Origin: Rhizaria sp. SCN 62-66
Taxonomy: Eukaryota; Rhizaria, unplaced
Reading direction: 5' to 3'
Assembly (NCBI GenBank): GCA_001724265.1
Contig: MEDY01000233.1
Location: forward strand, 1 to 64,000
DNA length: 64,000 bases
Part shown: one piece after another, positions 1-11,504 of the stretch
How positions within the stretch are numbered: the stretch's first letter is position 1
Layout of the letters: each line of letters begins with the position of its first letter
The notes under the pieces: model-generated
The model's database searches: none
The model's input: the letters and a program-made list of their open reading frames with translations, nothing else
What the model was told of the DNA's origin: nothing
Translations under genes and position numbers: made by a program

Positions 1-658
1 CGTCTTGAACGTCTCGGCGGCCTTGAGCTGTTCGTTGTGGTGCATGTCCGTCAGGGCCTTCATGCGGTCCTGCAGGGCAAAGATCTTCTGCGACAGCGTA
101 GTCACCGTCGTGGTGAGCTCAGCGGGGATCGCGCGCGGGTCCGTACCTTCGATCTGCTTCTTGGTGTTCAGCAGCAGCGCGGACAGGTCGTCAGAGGACA
201 TGCCCGTGAACGGGGGCACGTTGGGGTTCTCGGTCGCGAACGCAGATACTTGCGATGAGAGGTCCGCGAACGACGTCGCCAGTGCCTGCATAGGCTCCGC
301 TGTACAAGGGGGGCAAATGGGAGTCGCATACAGAGAGTAAGAGGTGAATAGTGAGCGACACGAGAGATACAAAAAGTTTGGGGTATGGAGCGAAGTAGAC
401 AGTTGGCATTAGGGAAACTGGCGCCAGAGGGCCAAAGAGAGGAGCGATCCCGAGACAGATGTTGTGAAGCAATGATTCAATTTGCGCTTCGTAAAACGAA
501 GCAAGAGTGACGATGTTGTAACCACATGATGATGTGTGACAGCGCCGGGAAGATTTGGGAATTAGAGAGTTGAGGAGGGACGTACTCATGTCGACAGTGC
601 TCTCGTGAGCGAACACGGAGCAAATAAGAGCGACAAGCACCAAGATGAGGTACTTCAT
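1..658 (-). CDS. Secreted coiled-coil protein, 5' part only
   Basis: I do not recognise this protein. Exon 1 (658-586) encodes a signal peptide: MKYLILVLVALICSVFA, followed by HESTVDM. A 286-bp intron (585-300, GTACGT...TGTACAG) follows, and exon 2 (299 to beyond base 1) rejoins in phase and stays open to the window edge. The part seen, about 124 residues, has a mixed N-terminal region (about residues 26-70) with the motif PPFTGMSSDDLSALLL. After that comes a heptad-like helix of the type TVTTLSQKIFALQDRMKALT, probably a coiled coil. It is likely secreted or surface-exposed. The start is the first ATG before the hydrophobic segment. The 3' end lies outside the window, so its length, any membrane anchor and its stop codon are unknown. 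It is divergent from the IQ protein at 1590. Confidence 0.75.
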
Positions 659-1589
659 GCTCTTTCACCTACAGTAGAAAACAAATGTTAAGAAAAAGGG
701 ACATGGTGAGCAGGTAAACGGAGGCAAATAGAAGAAGCAAGGCGGTCTGTCACTGCTGGAACCAGGCTCAAACAAGGCGGTCATACGACGCAAGAAACGC
801 GTCCACATGACAAGGCGACAAAGCCACATTGAATTTTGGCGTCGTTAGTCTTTAGTGTATCAATGGCAAAAGCGGCTGCCTGCGACTATAAGCCCTGTTG
901 GATCGAAATTTGCCCTCTGTCGGTCCCCTTTGCAGGATGAGCTAAGTGACCGAGCGGCTGACCGTGAGCCCAACTCGACTGTGAGCGCCTCACCAGCCGT
1001 TTGTTGCTGCTGCTTGAGGGAACACCTTCTGGCATGTCTTTGCCCGCTGGTTTAGCGTTGGGTGGGTCTGTGGTTGAGTTTCATAGTAGCGCCCGCAAGG
1101 ATCTACCTGGTCACTTACTTGCTGGTCTATACCCCTGATCAGTGGGCGCATATCTTGGCGTTCTCACTCGTCCAGAATCGGTGGTTGACAAGATCGACTC
1201 ACCTCTTTTCCCTCACGACCAATCCTCAGCACACTCGCGAATCCGCACATCAGACGTGGCACCAACTTCAAACACCACTATACCTTCCTGCTCTCGGTTT
1301 TGTGCCTGTCATCGTGCTCTTTATGCCCCTTAATGCCCGTCCACAGAGAACCAGCCTCTCACCACTCCCTCGCGCCTTTTCTTTCCCCGCTCTCTCGCTC
1401 CTCTCTGTACCCCTGAAACTTTATACGCTCGGTCCCAATCCACGTTTCACGTTGTTAGATCCACATCTCCTTGCAGTTACCACTGTCTTTTGTTCCTACG
1501 CCGCACAAGCAACGTCCCCGTAGCGTGCATTGTGACCGAGAGAGCATCTGCTCGCAACAGCTCAGCTACCTCGCTCGCTCTCCACTCCT
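659..1589. promoter_or_regulatory. Divergent intergenic region, 931 bp
   Basis: This spacer lies between the start of the secreted protein (-) and the start of the IQ protein (+), so it should hold both promoters and 5' UTRs. The last 250 bp or so before 1590 is strongly pyrimidine-rich on the + strand, as in a leader. I see no RNA gene. The short open frames here lack the codon bias of the flanking genes. No TATA box or other core element can be assigned with confidence. Confidence 0.4.
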
Positions 1590-4142
1590 ATGTCTGAGCC
1601 GACAAGAATGTTGCCCACCGCTCCCGTCCCCGTCTCCGCCATCTTTTCGGGCCCCAGCCTGAGCTTCGGCACCAGTTTAGGAGCTGTCTCGGGCGCTGAT
1701 TCTGGCTCTGGCGCGCTGCGGCCCGGCCTGAGCCCGCGGCCCGCGTCGCCCGCTCTGGCCTCGCAGCCGTCGTCGCCCGCGCTGCCCGCGCTCTTCGCCC
1801 CGTCGCCGCGCTTCGAGCGCAGCCTCGACTGCTTTCTTGGTCCCCACCTTGCCGCCGCCTCGGCCGCCGCCGCCTCGGCCGCCGCCGCTGCTCCGACGCC
1901 ATCCTCGTCCTCGCAGTCGTCACACTTTGCGCACTTCTCGCTCTCGCAGCCGCAGCCGCCGTCGCAGCCTCAGACCCCACGCGCGCTGTACGACGCGGCG
2001 GCCTCGGTGGCGAGCGCGGCGGGCTGGCCGCGGCCGCCGCTGCCTGCGACGGCACTCTCGGCGGCCGAGCTGCTGTCGAGCGGGGAGCGCAAGGCCCTGG
2101 TGCTGCGCATCAAGGACGCGCGCCTCGAGGTGGCGGCGCTGCAGACGCGCATTGCCGCGCTTCAGCAGCAGCTGCAGCAGCACCAGCTTCAGCTCCAGCA
2201 GTATCAGCAGCAGCTGCAGCAGCAACAGGGCGGCGCGCAGCACCAGCAGCTCCAGCAGCAGCTGCAGCAGCACCAGGCTGCGGCCGCGGCGGCCGTTACG
2301 GAGCTGTCCTCCGCGCGCTCCTCGCTGGCCAGCAAGTCGCGCGCGATGCGCGAGTGGAAGCACCGCGTGCGCGCCTCGGCCGCCACCCAGATCCAGCGTC
2401 TCTGGCGCGGCGCGCGCGCGCGCAGGGCGCTACGGGCGCGCCGCGTCCACTTCCCTTTCGGCGTCCAGGGCGTCTACCAGGTCCGGCAAGCGCGAGATGC
2501 GATACATGCAGGACCAAGTGCATTATCTCAATCAAGTTTTTCTTTTATTTTTTGTTTTGCTTTCTGGCTCACTTCATGGATTGTTCTTTTGCTCTTATTT
2601 TTTTTTCTTCTCTCTCTCTCTCTCTCTCTCTCTCCCAATCCCCAGGCCTTGCTCGAGTCCGAGGCCGCGCGCGAGAAGATCGCCAAAGAGCGCGCCGTGA
2701 CCGCTGCGGCCGCCGCGACGGCCGCCGCCGCCACCGCCGCCGCGGACGGAGGCCCCGCGACCGCGGCCGCCGCTGCCGCTGCCGCTGCCGCTGCCGCAGC
2801 CGCCGCCGCAGCCGCCGCGGGACCGAACACGGTGATGCCGATCCTGTCGTACGTAGTGTCTCTGTCGCCGGCACTGACGCGCGTGGCCGAGGCCGTGCTG
2901 GCGCGCGTGCACGTGCAGCGGCGCCTGCAGGGCCGCCTGCTGCCATTAACGACCTACGGCACGCTGGCGCTGCTCGAGGAGAAGGCCGCCGTGAAGCGCG
3001 CCGTGGGGCTGCGGCAGGCGGCGCAGCAGCAGCAGCACCGGCGCTCGCGCGCGGCGTCGCAGGCCGAGCGAGACCTGTGCCGCCCGCTCTACTTGCTCTA
3101 CAACAAGCTCAAGGCTATCCTCGGCGACCGCGGCGACGGCGACGGCGACGGCGGCGGGGCCGGCGACACTCTCACAGCCTCGGTCTCCGCGGCCCCCTCG
3201 CTGTCGTCTTCAGCCTCGGCCTCGGCCTCTCACGCTGCCGCTGGCTCTGGCGCCGGCGCCGGCGTCGGGCGCGTCAAGGAGCCCAAGGCGACTGCGACGA
3301 CGGCGATGCTGCCGCTGCCCGCCGTCGCCGCCGACAAGGGCGCCGGCAGCGTCAGTGCCAGCGCCAGCGGAGGCAAGTCGTCTTCTAGCGGCAGCGGCGC
3401 TGCGGGCGGGTCATCGTCTTCATCCTCGTCGTCGTCGTCGCGCCCGGGCTCTGCGTCGTCCCGGTCCGCCGGTGGCGGCGCCAAGCCCGGCGACGAGGTC
3501 ACCGGCTCGAACGGCGGCGCGGGGCTGGTCGGCGGCCGGGGCTCGCTGGCGCACGTGTCCGCAGCTGCCCCCGCGGGCGCGGCGTCGACGGGGCTACTCA
3601 TCGCGGCCGCCACGACGGACCTGCCGCCGGGCTGGGTCGAGGCGCTCCCCGCCGCGGGCTCCGACGACCTGCGCCGCCTCCTGGCTGAGCTCAAGGCGCA
3701 GAAGCGCGAGCTGCAGGTGCGTTATATGTTCCATAATATCGCCGCACAATTACTATTAAATGATATGTTCGACTGAGTTGTATTTTGATAAATGTCTATA
3801 TATTCAACTGGATTCATATTTTTCAAAGTGAGCAATGTATACTTCGGTTCTCACCAATATTGCCCGCCTTTCTTCCCTTGGTTTTGGGCTTTGCGAGTTT
3901 AGGTGCAGCTGAACCGGTTCGAGCGCGAGTTCGAGTCGACCAACGGGCGGCGCATCCGCTACCAGGGCGACATCGCGTCGGTGCAGAACGAGTGGGCGCG
4001 CTACCGCCTGCTCAAGGCACAGCTCGCCGTCGTGTCGGACAAGGCTGCCGGCACCGCCACCGTCACCACGACGGGCTCCGCCGCGGGCGCCGCGGGCGCG
4101 CCCGGCAAGACGGGGCAGCACGGCGGCAAGCGGCCAGAGTGA
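1590..4142 (+). CDS. IQ-motif, coiled-coil protein with FAM13-like C-terminus
   Basis: Three exons (1590-2480, 2646-3716, 3903-4142; stop TGA) give 733 aa. Residues 1-160 are Ala/Ser/Pro-rich and disordered. About 170-235 is a Gln-rich coiled coil (LQQQLQQHQLQLQQYQQQ). About 264-280 holds an IQ calmodulin-binding motif (TQIQRLWRGARARRALRARR). The middle is poly-Ala and Ser/Gly low complexity. The C-terminal module (about 645-705: LNRFEREFESTNGRRIRYQ, then YRLLKAQL) resembles the conserved C-terminal helix pair of FAM13 proteins. That comparison is from memory. I infer a calmodulin-binding scaffold; there is no catalytic domain. Donor 1 (GTCCGG) is atypical but is the only nearby GT that keeps frame with the clear acceptor at 2645. 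Donor 2 is GTGCGT. Start: first ATG of the open frame. Confidence 0.8.
2609..2634 (+). repeat. (TC)13 microsatellite at an intronic 3' splice site
   Basis: Thirteen uninterrupted TC units sit about 10 bp upstream of the CAG acceptor at 2643-2645 in intron 1 of the IQ protein. The repeat is the polypyrimidine tract of that intron. Length changes here could affect splicing. Confidence 0.95.
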
Positions 4143-5448
4143 CCGGAGCCCTCGAAACGAGCATGCGAAGCCAGTGGAGCGAGCCCTCGAGCGCGTGACT
4201 GAGTGGATTGGACAATGATGATTTGTTTGTTATGAAACTGTGAGTTGTTCCCGACGCCTTTGCTGCGATGTTTGATTACGTCATAGTGATGTGTTGTATC
4301 TGTTCGTTCTTTTTACGTGGAGTTGCTCGACAGTATTTTGTGTTGTGCTCCTCTTCTTTTGTGTGACGATTATGCGAATATGGACGTCGATTACTGAGAC
4401 CGCGATGACTGCGACTGGGGCAGCAACCAAGGTCAATTCTGACGCGCTGTTGAACTCGAGTGATGAGCAGACAGCAACCAACCTCCACCCATGTAACGAA
4501 GAACAACTGCAGTGTGGAGTTGTCCGGTCATCTCGCCTGCCTCATGCTCTCTCGAAGTACCTCGCCGTGCCCCTTTCTGCGTAATCACTTTATATTTATA
4601 GTACTGATGTGTATATATCTTTCTTTCTAAGACGAATGTTGCTGCTGCGTGTCACTACTGCCTGTGACGCAGCAGCCTTTGTCGTTATTTAAAACATGTT
4701 GCTCTTTCCTGTTATCGCTCTCTTTTTTATCTCCCTACCTCAAACACTGCGTGTTTTGTTGCTCAGTTGTCTGTGTGTGTGTCTACAGTTATTTGCTTTT
4801 GGCCACATAGAGTGAATAGAGACTCGTGAGTTAAGTGTAAACTGTCCAATGCCCTTCAAGCCCAATTGCTCGAAGCAGGTATCAGAACCACAAACTGATT
4901 ATCTTGCCTATGTGCATCACAGGAGGACTAACCGCGATAACGAAAACACGTTTTCATTACAAAGCACCTCCAAATACACTTTATACCGTTGTATTCTTGC
5001 AAATAACGTGCCTCGTCGACTTGAACAAAACCTTTAAGTTGGCAAACAATACATACACTTGTTCTGATGCTCCCAACGTCAATCCACGATATTTACAAGG
5101 GCAATAGTGCATGACTACAAGTTGCCCATGATGACTGTGTCAACGGAGCTTCTCACAGTCAGCTGTAAGCAGCGTTGCGAGCACGATGGCGGCATCAAAA
5201 CTCGAGTCTGACCCTCAACTTCGCTGCAGCAACAATGTGATCTGAATACATTGCCAAGAGAAACAAAATAAATATAGTATGGTATATATTAACTTAAACA
5301 TATCGTAATAATTCGCACAACTTGACTCAGTGCACCTATATCCACCAAATCAACTTATGCTTCAAGTCAAGTCTGACATCTCTTTTGGTCCACCACCTGT
5401 CTTGCCAACTTGCCTCCTGCAGTCGTTCGTCTCCGCCTCTGTGTAGCA
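4143..5448. other. Intergenic region, 1.3 kb
   Basis: This holds the 3' flank of the IQ protein and the upstream region of the SDR-SCP2 gene. The DNA is AT-rich with short open frames that show none of the local Ala/GC codon bias. The last 60 bp before the next ATG is pyrimidine-rich, like a 5' UTR. A GCTTCAAGT element lies at 5359-5367, about 80 bp before that ATG. I see no RNA gene or mobile element. Confidence 0.5.
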
Positions 5449-7239
5449 ATGAACGTCTTTGCCTCTCCTACCTCTGCAACCGCGTCCCAGCCAGGCCAGA
5501 TGCAGCCGCGGCCCGCGCTGCGCTTCGACGGCAAGGTCGTCATCGTCACCGGCGCCGCTGGCGCGCTCGGCTCCGCCTACTGCCGCATGCTCGCCGAGCG
5601 CGGCGCCACTATCGTTGCCAACGACGTCTGCTGCGGGCTTGACGGTGCGCCACTTCCCGCGTCCGCTATCTGGCCCCCCAACCTCGCTAACGTCGCCCAC
5701 ATTGCGAGCTCCGCTGACGCCCACTCCACAACCTCTGCCGTCTCGGCCGCAACTAGCGCCGCCGGCGCCCGCCCCGCCGCTCCCATTGCCGCCGCTAGCC
5801 CCGTGACGGCGGTAGGCAAGCTGGTGGAGGAGCTGACGCGACTCGGCGCGCGCGCGGTGGCCAACTACGACAATGTGCTCGAGGGCGGCAAGATCGTGCA
5901 GTGCGCGCTCGACAACTTCGGCCGCGTTGACGTCGTTATCAACAACGCCGGCGTGCTGCGCGATCGCGCCTTCCCCGCGCTCACAGACGAGGACTGGTCC
6001 GCCGTGCTGGGCGTGCACCTGCTCGGCGCACTCCGCGTCACGCGCGCTGCCTGGCCGCACCTGGCCAAGAACACCACCGGCGGCCGCGTCGTCATGGTTA
6101 CGTCCACTGCGGGGCTCTACGGCGCCTTCGGGCAGGCAAACTACGCCGCAGCCAAGCTCGCGCTCGTGGGGTTGGCCTCAACTCTCGCGCTTGAGGGCGC
6201 GCGCCTGGGCATCAAGGTCAACAGCGTGGCGCCCACCGCGCTCTCCCGCATGACGGCGCCGATGCTGCCCGCCGCGCTGCACGCCGCGCTGGCGCCCGCG
6301 GCGGCGGCTCCACTCGTGCTTTGTCTTGCGCACGAGGGCTGCCCCGAGTCGGGCGCCGTGTTCGAGTCCGCGGGTGGGTGGGCCGCCAAGCTGCGCTGGG
6401 AGCGCGCGCCGGGGCTGCGCGGCGGCCCCGCGCTTACGCCGGAGGCGGTGGCGGCGCAGTGGGGCGACGTGGTGGGCTTCGAGGGCGCCGCGGGCCGCGA
6501 GGACTGCCACCCGACCGACAACAGGTCCGGGTTGGCCCGGGCGCTGGAGAATCTTGAGAGCGGCAACGGGAAGGCTACACCGCTAAACCAGGCTCAGCAG
6601 CAGCAGCTGCTGCATCTGCACCAGCACGGCAGCGTGGAGGTGAAGCCACCCGTTGCGATGCAGCAGGAGATCAATCCTTCGTCTGTCACCATCAAGGCCA
6701 ACACTAACGTCAACACGAAGAATTCGAGCACCAACGCTGCTGCTGACTCCAAGGCAAGCACTCCCACTGGCTCAACTACTACTGCTGCTGGTGCTGCTGC
6801 TGCGGGAGCTAGCGGGTTCGAGGCCGAGCGCATCATGGCGCTGCTGCGCGAGTTCCTGGACCGCAGCGTGGTGGCCAAGACCAAGGGCGTATTCGTGTTC
6901 GAGGTCACTAACGCCGCCAAGCAGAAGCGGACCTGGACGCTCGACCTAAAGCACGGTGACGGAGACCTCTACGAAGGCCTGCCGCGCGCCATCAACAGCG
7001 GCAGCAACGTGGGCAGCGGTGCGGCTGCGGCTGGCAATGCTGGCCAGCAGCAGGCGGGCAAGGCGGACGTGACACTGGTGCTGAGCGACGAGGACTTCCG
7101 GCGGCTGGTGTACAACGAGACACAGCCGCAGAAGCTGTTTCTGACCGGCCGCCTCAAGGTGCGTGGTAACCTCGCGCTCGCGCTCAAGTTCGAGTCCGTG
7201 CTCCGCTCCATGGAGGACCGCGCGCGCGCAAAGCTCTAA
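5449..7239 (+). CDS. Peroxisomal multifunctional-type enzyme: SDR dehydrogenase fused to SCP2 domain
   Basis: Intronless, 596 aa, stop TAA. Residues 24-300 are a short-chain dehydrogenase of the MFE-2/17-beta-HSD4 type. It has the nucleotide motif TGAAGALG (34-41), NNAG, catalytic Ser219 and Tyr232-x3-Lys236 (NYAAAK). By family it oxidises (3R)-hydroxyacyl-CoA with NAD in peroxisomal beta-oxidation. A 60-residue Ala/Pro insert lies after the second strand. Residues 370-450 are a low-complexity linker. About 455-590 is an SCP2 sterol/acyl-CoA-binding domain. The protein ends AKL, a PTS1 peroxisomal signal. The MaoC hydratase domain of animal and fungal MFE-2 is missing; the Dictyostelium MfeA enzyme has this SDR-SCP2 layout. 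The ATG at 5449 is the first one before the SDR fold. Its 3' end faces that of the MBOAT gene. Confidence 0.93.
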   Translation: MNVFASPTSATASQPGQMQPRPALRFDGKVVIVTGAAGALGSAYCRMLAERGATIVANDVCCGLDGAPLPASAIWPPNLANVAHIASSADAHSTTSAVSAATSAAGARPAAPIAAASPVTAVGKLVEELTRLGARAVANYDNVLEGGKIVQCALDNFGRVDVVINNAGVLRDRAFPALTDEDWSAVLGVHLLGALRVTRAAWPHLAKNTTGGRVVMVTSTAGLYGAFGQANYAAAKLALVGLASTLALEGARLGIKVNSVAPTALSRMTAPMLPAALHAALAPAAAAPLVLCLAHEGCPESGAVFESAGGWAAKLRWERAPGLRGGPALTPEAVAAQWGDVVGFEGAAGREDCHPTDNRSGLARALENLESGNGKATPLNQAQQQQLLHLHQHGSVEVKPPVAMQQEINPSSVTIKANTNVNTKNSSTNAAADSKASTPTGSTTTAAGAAAAGASGFEAERIMALLREFLDRSVVAKTKGVFVFEVTNAAKQKRTWTLDLKHGDGDLYEGLPRAINSGSNVGSGAAAAGNAGQQQAGKADVTLVLSDEDFRRLVYNETQPQKLFLTGRLKVRGNLALALKFESVLRSMEDRARAKL

Positions 7240-8576
7240 GCGCACTGCGCTGACCGCAAGACTGCAAGTGCAGCGCTGGGGCTGAGGTCAAAGTTTGTGT
7301 GCGCATGTTGTAGAGTTTATGCTTCAGTTGACGACGATCTTCAAGTACTTTGTCAGTTTGCGTATTTGACAATGGTGTCGGTTCTTTATCACATACCAGG
7401 ACGCCAACATGGAGCTAAAGTTAGATGTTTATCTTAAATAATGTTCTTTTTGTGAAAAGACAACGCTTCAATGCAGCTTGCTCAGTTCCTCCAAATGTTT
7501 GAGGCGCTGCTTCAAGTTGTGTTAAAGTGGCGTTGAGTGTGTTCATCGAAATTAGTGTCAGCGCTACGTCCTTGTGCAATTTGCATGCATGCGCAGGTTG
7601 GTTGAATATATAATGATAATGGATGTGATCCAGAACATTGTATGACATTTTTCCAGTCTAAGATGTACAAAAAAATAAAGCTATTTGCTGTTTGAAGCAG
7701 GACAAAGCCCACCTGCAAGATGTAATGCGTGTTGTTGTATTGTAGTCGTCGATGTTAGCAAGCAAGCATAACGAATGATAGTTACTGCACTGGACATTGT
7801 CCGCGCCACACTTCGCAAAAGCAGTCGCCGCTGTCCTTAGTCCGTAACACAGCATGTACTCACAGACTCACAGCAGTCGAAAGCGAAGCAAGTGTTCATT
7901 TGAACCCATGCTATCGCTGCAACGCGACTGCAAGCATGTAAGTACTCGTACTACGTCCTGGAGACCGTTGCGACTGCCATTGTGAAGTGGAAGCGGTGAT
8001 GGATCGACGAAGTCAGCAACGCAACAACAGCGACGTTGACCGAATATAACGGATATTAACAAGGCTTTAGGTATTGTTAATGTTGTTAAAATAATTACGC
8101 AATATAAAATAGATCGATAAAACAGAAGATAAAAGACATACTAGAAACAAGAAAGAACAGAAGATCTACCAACAATGAAACTCATCAAAATATAAACGAC
8201 AAGATACAACAGCGCAACGTAACAGCAATCAAAACTGCAATGCAGTCACAGTTAAAACTGCTCTCGCTCAAGCTGTAGATACATCTTCTTGTGACGTCTA
8301 CACGTCAACGTCACTGGCACGACAACCACTTACACCATCTACAATCACAGTCACTGGCACTAAATACGTAAGACACGAAATTTGTACATGTACAAGAAAA
8401 ATATTGAAAGCCTCACAAAACAAGCCACAAAAAAAAAGCAAAATCACAAACAAACGCAAGGATTCAAGCCAAAGAGCAAAAGGTGAACTTGCATCAAGAC
8501 TGCTTATTCTTCGAAAGCAAGCCTCCTTGCTCGCTCGCTCGTTTTGCTCGCATGCGTGCATGTGTATGAGTCGCGC
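7240..8576. other. Convergent intergenic region, 1.3 kb
   Basis: Two genes end into this stretch: SDR-SCP2 (+) and MBOAT (-). It is AT-rich with scattered short open frames of non-coding composition. CTTCAAGT occurs twice (7339-7346 and 7510-7517). An A-run of nine lies near 8431. I see no tRNA or other RNA gene. Confidence 0.5.
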
Positions 8577-10602
8577 TTATTCGACCTTGGCGGCGGCGGG
8601 CTTGTGTGCGGCGACGCGCTCGCGGACCTCGCCGGCCTTTGCAGCGACGGCGTCCGCGGCGACGGCAGCGAGGTCGCATGCGGCGTCCACGGCGGCGTCC
8701 ACGGCGGCGTCCACGTCGCGCTGGCGCGGGATCGCGGGCACGGCCGAGGCGGGCGCGAACGGCCGGTCGGACGCGTCGGGCTGCCCCGCGGGGTCCGGCC
8801 GGGGCGACATCAGCGCGTCAGCCTCGGCCGCAGCGGCGGCGACGGCAGTGGCGGCGGCGGCGGAGGAGGAGGGCTTGCCGTCGGCGGACTTGGCGCCGCG
8901 GCGCGCGCCGCCGCCGCGGAGCTTGTGCGCGAGCGCGGGCGCGATGACGAGCGCGAGCATGCCCAACACGTGGTACCAGCAGTATGAGTCGACGAGGATG
9001 CGGACCGAGGCTGTGAGCTCGAGCAGCACGAAGGAGGAGCCCAGCCAGGCGAGCGACCACATGGTGAAGGCCGTCATGACGGCGCGGAAGACCCACGCGC
9101 GCGGGTACACCAGCGTCGGCCGCGAGGGCCGCTCGGGGTTCGGGACGGAGAAGTACGGGATGATGAGCGCGCGCAGCTTCGTCTCGAACGTCTGGATGAA
9201 CCACACCTGTAAAACAAAACAAGTAGGAAAGAAACAATGACGTAGCAATGGACAGAAAATGTTAGAAAATAGCGTATAGTTTCATGGCACAACAATTATC
9301 TTCTTGTGTTGAGATGATACGAGGGATATATAGATTAAAAAAAATGCGTACCTGGAAGAAGAAGATGTAGTAGCCGGGGTAGAAGCCGTGCCAGAAGGCC
9401 GAGGTGAACTTGGTGGCGAGGTTTGCGAAGGTACGGGGCGCGATGTAGCGCGCGATGGCTGGCGGCGTCTGCACACGCAGGTAGACCTGGTGCTTGAGCC
9501 ACTCCGAGGTGAAAATGTTCCACGAGTCGATGAGCTCGTTGGTGGAGCTGGCGAGCTCGGTGGTAAGCGCGCGGCAGTTTGTGCACGCGCCCCATTCGGC
9601 CGCGCCCGTCTTGGGCTCGAAGCGCGAGAGCCCGATGCCCGCGGCGACGCAGCCGGCCTCAGCCAGGTACCACGCGAAGTAGTACTTGTAGCGCGAAAAG
9701 CCGTTAAAGAATGTGACGTAGGCAACGCGCTGCCATGTCTGCGGGTAGTCGAGCCAGAACTGCTGCGTGTTGACGTAGTTGGCGATGGGGAAGGCGCTGG
9801 CGACCATCATACCAGGGTACACGGCGGCCATGAACGAGAGCTTGACGAGCGGTGCGGTCCACGAGAAGACGGGGCGGCCCGATGCGATGCCCAAGGCCTT
9901 GTAGCGCGCGCCCGTGACGTGGTCCATGTAGTGGTTGAACTCGATCGCGGGGCCCGCGACGACCGAGGGGAAGAAGTAAACCCAGGCGAAGTACTCGAGC
10001 AGGGACGGCATGGTCTCGATGGCGCGCTCGCGACGGTACTCGTGCTCGCGCTCGTTGGCGTCGAGATCAAGCCCATCACGCACGTTCTCGCCGTCAACGC
10101 GCGACCACGCGAACGAAACGATCTTGAGCGTGAGGATCATCTGCGCCGAGGTGAAGTCGAGCGTGAAGCCCAGGTAGTCGACGTAGATGCGGTACAGGTG
10201 CGCGCAGCACATGTAGAGCATGGCCGTGACGAAGACAGCGTAGCCGACAACCTTGCGGGCCGCGGCGCGCTGCTCGGGGGACTTGCCCTTGAGCGACGCG
10301 GCCGAGGGCATGAGGAACTTGACGAGGAGGAAGGCCATCGTGGCAGCGGCCAACACGTTGAGGGACGAGGGCCCGACGTTGAAGTAGAGCAGCGCGAAGC
10401 CGAGCAGCATGCCCGAGAGGTGCTTGGCGAGCACACCGGGCACGAACTGGTGCGCCCAGCCGAGCGGGATGGCGATGAGCAGCGCCGACACGAAGCAGAG
10501 CTGGTCGGTGGGCAGCCCGGTGAGTCCCGAGGCGGAGACGATCAGCCCCGCCATCGCGCGGGGCAGGTGCGGCAGCACAACGTCGCTCAGAGCGTCCGTC
10601 AT
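8577..10602 (-). CDS. MBOAT-family lysophospholipid acyltransferase
   Basis: Two exons (10602-9352 and 9206-8577; intron 9351-9207, GTACGC...TTTACAG; stop TAA) give 626 aa. It is a polytopic membrane protein of the lysophospholipid acyltransferase MBOAT group (MBOAT1/2/5, yeast Ale1). By family it transfers acyl groups from acyl-CoA to lysophospholipids in the ER. Visible motifs are WNIFTSEWLKHQVYLR with Asn362 and SAFWHGFYPGYYIFF with the active-site His405. The intron falls just after the His motif and splits a predicted membrane region; the second exon resumes with VWFIQT. The last 120 residues are an Ala-rich disordered tail, longer than usual. I take the ATG at 10602 because it precedes the first hydrophobic helix; the in-frame sequence further upstream has no ATG. 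Which lysolipid it prefers cannot be told. Confidence 0.9.
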
Positions 10603-11504
10603 GCGTGGAGCAGCCTGCGGGGGAAGCGTCCGGGCGTGCAGGGAGCGCGAGGTGAGAGCGTGGTGGGGGCACGGCGGGGAAGGGACGCGCACGAGTGGTT
10701 TAAATGCGACGGCGCGGAGAGTCGAAAGAGAAGAGAGGATTTAAAGCGAAGAGAGCAGAGTTAGTGGGCGGAGATTAATGATTTAGATTAAAAATATGCT
10801 GCAGTATCCTATGTTTGCGCGGCGTTCCAACAGATCGGAGTCTAGATGCCCGCGCGAGTAGGAAATGCACAAGCCTCGCAGATGCTTTGGTGGCGGGCGC
10901 GCTCTGGCTACAGCCGCGAGAACGGAGGATTGGGAGCGCCGCAAGCCGCACGCCTGGAGTCTGAAAAAAGATAACGCATCTCTGCAACATGCTACTACAG
11001 CCTATGCCGCCATTTCCGCAAGTCCGCCACTATATCTCGCTCTGGCGCTGGCGTTTTGATGGCCCTCCCACCGCCGTCATTCCGCCAAATGACCGTGCGA
11101 GGAGGCTGGCCGACTGTGAGCAGAGCGGCTGGGCACGAGCGCTTCAAGTCAACTTGAGATGCAAATGAAGGGTGTTTGCACAGTGTTGACTTGAAAACAA
11201 GGCGCAGCACCTGTAAAAACGTGTATATTTGAAATTCCAAAGGTTAACCATAATGTTTGCATATTGTATTTTTCATCGCCCCTCCTCTTTCACTTTTCTT
11301 CGTTACATAAAATCTTGGTCCCTTACACACAGCAACTCAGTTGCTTGGACACAGAGAAAAGGGCTGCCACTGAACAACATCAACTCCTGACACCTTGAAA
11401 ACATTGCAGCAGCCAACCTCAACAAGACTACCGCCAGCCCTCACTACTTTTGCTTCTCCAGAGCGTATATAGCGCAAATTGCTGTTGCTGATAGAGCTGT
11501 GAGC
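10603..11504. other. Intergenic region, 902 bp
   Basis: This lies upstream of the MBOAT gene and downstream of the GPI-type protein, both on the minus strand. The part near 10603-10760 is purine-rich on the + strand (pyrimidine-rich on the coding strand), like a leader. A GC-richer patch at about 10840-10970 has no convincing frame. GCTTCAAGT lies at 11142-11150, followed at once by TCAACTTGA. I see no RNA gene. Confidence 0.45.

Noticed and set aside
1062-1523. A 153-codon frame before the IQ protein, with hydrophobic segments
   Set aside because: Hydrophobicity comes from the pyrimidine-rich leader; codon use is unlike any gene here and it has no conserved motif.
2354-3388. A 344-codon Arg-rich frame overlapping the IQ protein
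   Set aside because: Out-of-frame shadow rich in Arg and Gly from GC repeats, and it crosses a clear intron.
8404-9240. A 278-codon + strand frame across the MBOAT 3' exon
   Set aside because: Antisense to the Ala-rich tail; composition is explained by codon bias on the other strand.
9388-10764. A 458-codon open frame on the + strand opposite the MBOAT gene
   Set aside because: It is the antisense shadow of a GC-rich conserved gene; the encoded sequence is Arg/Glu/Asp/Gly-rich without any family pattern.
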